Positions 61,139 to 64,000 of a DNA stretch of 64,000 nt are shown here, in pieces. The DNA comes from Balanoglossus misakiensis. Taxonomy: Eukaryota > Hemichordata. The stretch spans positions 6,262,001-6,326,000 of the forward strand of contig CM082591.2 in the NCBI GenBank assembly GCA_040954595.2, in the 5' to 3' direction. Every line of letters starts with the position of its first letter. Position 1 is the stretch's first letter. A program made the position numbers and the translations under genes. The notes under the pieces were generated by a model that saw only the letters and a program-made list of their open reading frames with translations, did not search any database and was not told the origin of the DNA.

Positions 61139-61826
61139 GTATGTATGTATGTATGTATGTATGTATGTATGTGTATGTATGTATGTATGTGTATGTATGT
61201 ATGTATGTATGTATGTATGTATGACTATGTATGTATGTATATGTGTGTTGACCCATTGGGAAAGAGGGGTGAAAGGGTTCAACAAACAACTCACCACAAC
61301 TCTTCTTTGCCGCTTTCTGTTTCCCGACATCCTCCCTCCTTCCACCCCCGTTGTCGGCAACAGTCACGCCACTTTTTCCCGCCGTCTTCCTCATCTGCTC
61401 CAACTCGGACGGATGAAACTTCACACTTCTCTCCAACTGATCGAGGAAGTTCTCCTTCCACGCCTCCAGGGAATGCAACTGCCTCAGACACCGGGGAAGC
61501 TCACTCTCTGGGTGCAGCTTGACCGGAATCAACCTGTACTTCTCACTCGGGTGATTTTTACAGAAAGTGTCTTCCAAAGTATCCAGACATTTGAAATCCT
61601 CTCTGATGTCCGATTCCTCGTCATATCCGATGATTATTTTGTAGCTGTTATCAATAAAGGACTGAGCTAGCATCATCGATGACAGACCTCCTATCTTATT
61701 TCGTTCTTCATTAACACCAAAAAGATCTCTTGATTCAAGAGCTTCTGTTGTTGATATAACCCAGTCAGTATTGTTTGAGCTGCTGCTGATGTAAAAATCA
61801 TTTGCATAACTGTGTTTCCTAGCCAT
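59218..61826 (-). CDS. TIR-CARD adaptor-like protein
   Basis: Four coding exons on the minus strand: 61826-61295, 59928-59819, 59662-59494 and 59270-59218. Phases are 1, 0 and 1 with GTGAGT, GTAAGT and GTGAGT donors, giving 287 aa. The ATG (GCCATGG context) lies 14 bases inside an exon with a good acceptor, so a 5' UTR exon exists. Residues 1-145 resemble a divergent TIR domain, with a TICAM-like character in KYRLIPVKLHPES...LPRCL and the following helix. About residues 178-275 form a CARD: the pattern LEDEAEIKKDVLTDYNKRRTLVNILLKKEEGAFDLFVRVLE is typical of a six-helix death-fold domain. Such combinations act as adaptors in innate-immune signalling. The TIR call is weaker than the CARD call. 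The intron holds a TATG microsatellite, so reading through it gives a false tail. Confidence 0.72.
60965..61243. repeat. (TATG)n/(TGTG)n microsatellite in intron 1 of the TIR-CARD gene
   Basis: About 280 bp of imperfect ATGT/GTGT repeat. On the minus strand it reads as repetitive His/Thr/Tyr/Ile. Confidence 0.95.
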
Positions 61827-61888
61827 GGCTGTTATTTATCCTGTAAAAATAAGAAAATAGCCGCAATTCATTACCGTGTAGCGTTGCC

Positions 61889-62041
61889 ATGGCTACAAAG
61901 AAGCCGCCATTTTTAAATGCATTCGAAACTGGCAACGCGATGGTTACAGTGGGCCAAGCACGACAAGTTATGTGGTCCTTGGGGTCGTTTCCTGTTGGTA
62001 TCATGTTTTCAGTATCACCTTCGAAATTCCACAATATCTGA
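61889..62041 (+). CDS. possible 50-aa small open frame, divergent from the TIR-CARD gene
   Basis: Starts at an ATG in a strong context (GTTGCCATGG), beginning MATKKPPFLNAFETGN, and is 63 bases upstream of the TIR-CARD start on the opposite strand. No domain, signal or homologue is recognised. It may be a first exon that continues by splicing, or promoter-region chance. Confidence 0.18.
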   Translation: MATKKPPFLNAFETGNAMVTVGQARQVMWSLGSFPVGIMFSVSPSKFHNI

Positions 62042-62688
62042 CACTAAAACGACGTACGCTAAATGTTCAGCAGGTCCAATAACACGACGCCAACAGAAAT
62101 GCCTCTGCTATGTCGGCCAAACTCTTCGTTACGTTCACTCAATTTACTCATTACTGAAGACGAGACAGAACACCACAACCTACCTCGATTCACAACAAAA
62201 TGCCCCTGATACAATACCACACTCTAGAACCTTTCCAAGCCTTACTTTATCCCCAGTGGCTACGGTTTGCTCGAGTCGACATGGACAGGCTTGTAGTCCC
62301 AGCTGTAGTACATGTACCCGGAAGTTCAAATGAAAAAAATGTAGAAAAGCGGGGTCAAAGTTCATAACTCCCCGAACTACCACTGTTAGCCAAAATAATA
62401 GTATGCGAGACAAATATCACTCAGATATCAGCCCTACCTTTTGACAGACGTGAAAATCACGACTTTGTACCTGGCAAGTCAGTACCTTGTGACGTCACAG
62501 CGTGTGCACTCTGCATAGCGCCACAGGTGATGTTTATTGACGAAGCCTTTTGTTTTTATGTTTGGGTTAGATTTCAATCGATTGTATCACACCAGTTTAT
62601 AGATGAAAAATGTCATTTTTTGTAAATCGTTCATATACATAGGAACTGATCAAAGAGGACCTCACACAAATTGTTTCATACAGAATCA
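62042..62688. other. intergenic stretch
   Basis: Nothing convincing. The 5' UTR exon of the TIR-CARD gene should lie in or near this region. Confidence 0.4.
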
Positions 62689-62694
62689 TTTATT
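62689..62694 (-). terminator. poly(A) signal (minus strand) of the right-edge gene
   Basis: TTTATT on the plus strand, AATAAA on the minus, about 1.2 kb beyond the stop codon at 63900-63902. It is the proposed end of a long 3' UTR. Confidence 0.4.
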
Positions 62695-63899
62695 ATGAGA
62701 AAAAAATTAGGCAATTAAAAACAGCTTGATCGTTTCAAACACTTCCTCATTCTTTAAAAAAATATCAAGTTTTCTTAGAAATGTGCACCACAAGAATTTA
62801 AACAACTAAAGGGACTGAAAATACAAAAAAGAAGAAGTAAACAAACACAGAAAACAGAGAAAAAAAGGCACAGAAATACATTTGAGTTGTAAATGTAAAG
62901 TTGCTTCATTGAAAGTACTGTATGGGGAAATTTACATGAATTGTTGTTCCTATTGTTTCCTACATGGGAACTCAACACTATGCATATCTTCATATATAAC
63001 AGGATACCAGTAGAGGAAACGACTTGCCAAAATGTGTTATAAAAATCTCACTTTCCCACTGTCAAGATTAACAGTAGTTTAATTATAACTGGGACAAAAA
63101 TTCAATTGTTCATTATTTTACTTTCAAACTAAGATTTGTCTATTGAAATAAAGCTTACTGATCAGTATACACAAACGCATATGTTTATTCAGCCTTTCAA
63201 TGTAAAGTAGACATCTTGTGGTACGCACACGTTGAATTTTATCACTGCAAAAGTTTTCCATCGACTTAGGATATCAAGAATTTAAAAAGTTCTAAAACAT
63301 TGTAAAAGTGGCAAGCCACAGTATTTTTGAAATTCAAACTAGCACCAACAATTTGCCAAGTTTGAAAAATAAAGATTTGAGCATGGCAATGTAAATAAGC
63401 AGGATTTAAATCAAAAATTAAAGAACGCACCATTCCTAAAAATAACACCGAGATTTGTGTAATTACGTAGTTTTCATGGAAAACCACCAGAAAAATATGA
63501 CTACCCTTTGTAAAACGCTTTGAAAAAATATGTCAGAGGGCACACTGATACATATAACATCATACCAGGCAGAGATCAGAAAATTAATATACCTAAGATC
63601 CTTGCACAAGATATTTTACAAATTGTCACAGTACTTCTAATAAAAATTTGACAATTTGAACATCAAATATGGAAGTCCACGACCATGTACACATAAACAA
63701 AAAAAAACAAAACAAAAAATACAGACATCAAACTATAGAGGGCGGTATAACATCAAAATGACATCACAATGAAACAAACATATATTTTTACATACATCAA
63801 TTTGTACTTAAAACTACCAAGATAGGTACTTGATATCTTTAGAAGATAACAATTTTATAAATATAGAAAATAGACTTTATCCGTAAAGGTTCGTAGAAA

Positions 63900-63973
63900 T
63901 CAACATCCAGGCGGACTTGGTGCAAAGAAGTACATGGCAATCAAGATGAAATACACAATTGCCAGTATTGAAC
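63900..63973 (-). CDS. last exon of a small membrane protein gene (5' part outside the window)
   Basis: A 74-base terminal exon on the minus strand after a clear acceptor (ACCTTTCAG|GTTC). It continues a phase-1 codon and encodes 23 residues and a stop. SILAIVYFILIAMYFF is a membrane segment, followed by the short tail APSPPGC. The rest of the gene lies beyond the right edge. The tail-anchored appearance suggests a small integral membrane protein, but I cannot name the family. The sequence from 63899 down to about 62670 has no other gene and reads as its 3' UTR. It includes a family B MITE fragment near 63113-63185. Confidence 0.55.
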
Positions 63974-64000
63974 CTGAAAGGTATGAAGAAAAAAAATAAT

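Noticed and set aside
60956-61360. Repetitive His/Tyr/Ile and Cys/Met/Tyr/Val open frames
   Set aside because: They run through the TATG microsatellite in an intron.
61881-61898. RFX X-box-like GTTGCC-AT-GGCTAC near the TIR-CARD promoter
   Set aside because: One half-site is imperfect and it coincides with a possible start codon; too weak to report as a regulatory site.
61917-62333. 138-codon plus-strand open frame
   Set aside because: No domain recognised, and it overlaps the likely 5' region of the TIR-CARD gene.

Overview
This is a eukaryotic nuclear window: spliced genes with GT-AG introns, AATAAA poly(A) signals, micro- and minisatellites and many short inverted-repeat transposons. The best guess is an invertebrate deuterostome, most likely an amphioxus (Branchiostoma). 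The clues are a Cys-rich C-terminal domain with an SWCGN core fused to a PAN/apple domain, a TIR plus CARD adaptor-like protein, and clear orthologues of vertebrate TMEM86A and GATD1. Species assignment is inference. No rRNA, tRNA, CRISPR or prokaryotic features were seen.

Layout. 1-12.6 kb has no convincing gene; it is a graveyard of TTAA-flanked MITEs plus a long (GAT)n tract. 12.8-17.5 kb is a two-exon TMEM86A orthologue (+) with a 7-codon first exon. 17.5-22.5 kb is intergenic, with MITEs and a three-unit tandem MITE array. 22.57-26.63 kb is a decayed retroelement on the minus strand with split direct repeats (A1...B1-A2...B2) and a gag-like gene whose intron holds a 1.9 kb satellite. 29.3-30.1 kb and 37.9-38.6 kb are two further TMEM86 paralogues (+). 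Between them lie two minus-strand three-exon genes for small secreted orphan proteins (31.2-33.2 and 34.1-35.1 kb), part of a decaying tandem duplication. 39.7-47.7 kb is a ten-exon type II membrane protein (822 aa in my model) with four copies of an unfamiliar four-Cys module, a PAN domain and a Cys-rich tail. 48.5-49.6 and 51.7-53.0 kb are two minus-strand paralogues of an orphan multi-pass membrane protein. 54.6-57.9 kb is an eight-exon GATD1 orthologue (+). 59.2-61.8 kb is a four-exon TIR-CARD gene (-) convergent with GATD1. The right edge carries the last exon and a probable long 3' UTR of a small membrane protein gene (-).

Together: three lysoplasmalogenase-type membrane proteins imply local expansion of a lipid-metabolism family. 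The orphan secreted pair, the orphan multi-pass pair and the modular ectodomain gene look like lineage-specific tandem families. The TIR-CARD gene suggests innate-immune signalling. I recognise at least six short inverted-repeat families; five (called A, B, C, D and F here) sit at TTAA and one (E) at TA, and several copies lie inside introns.
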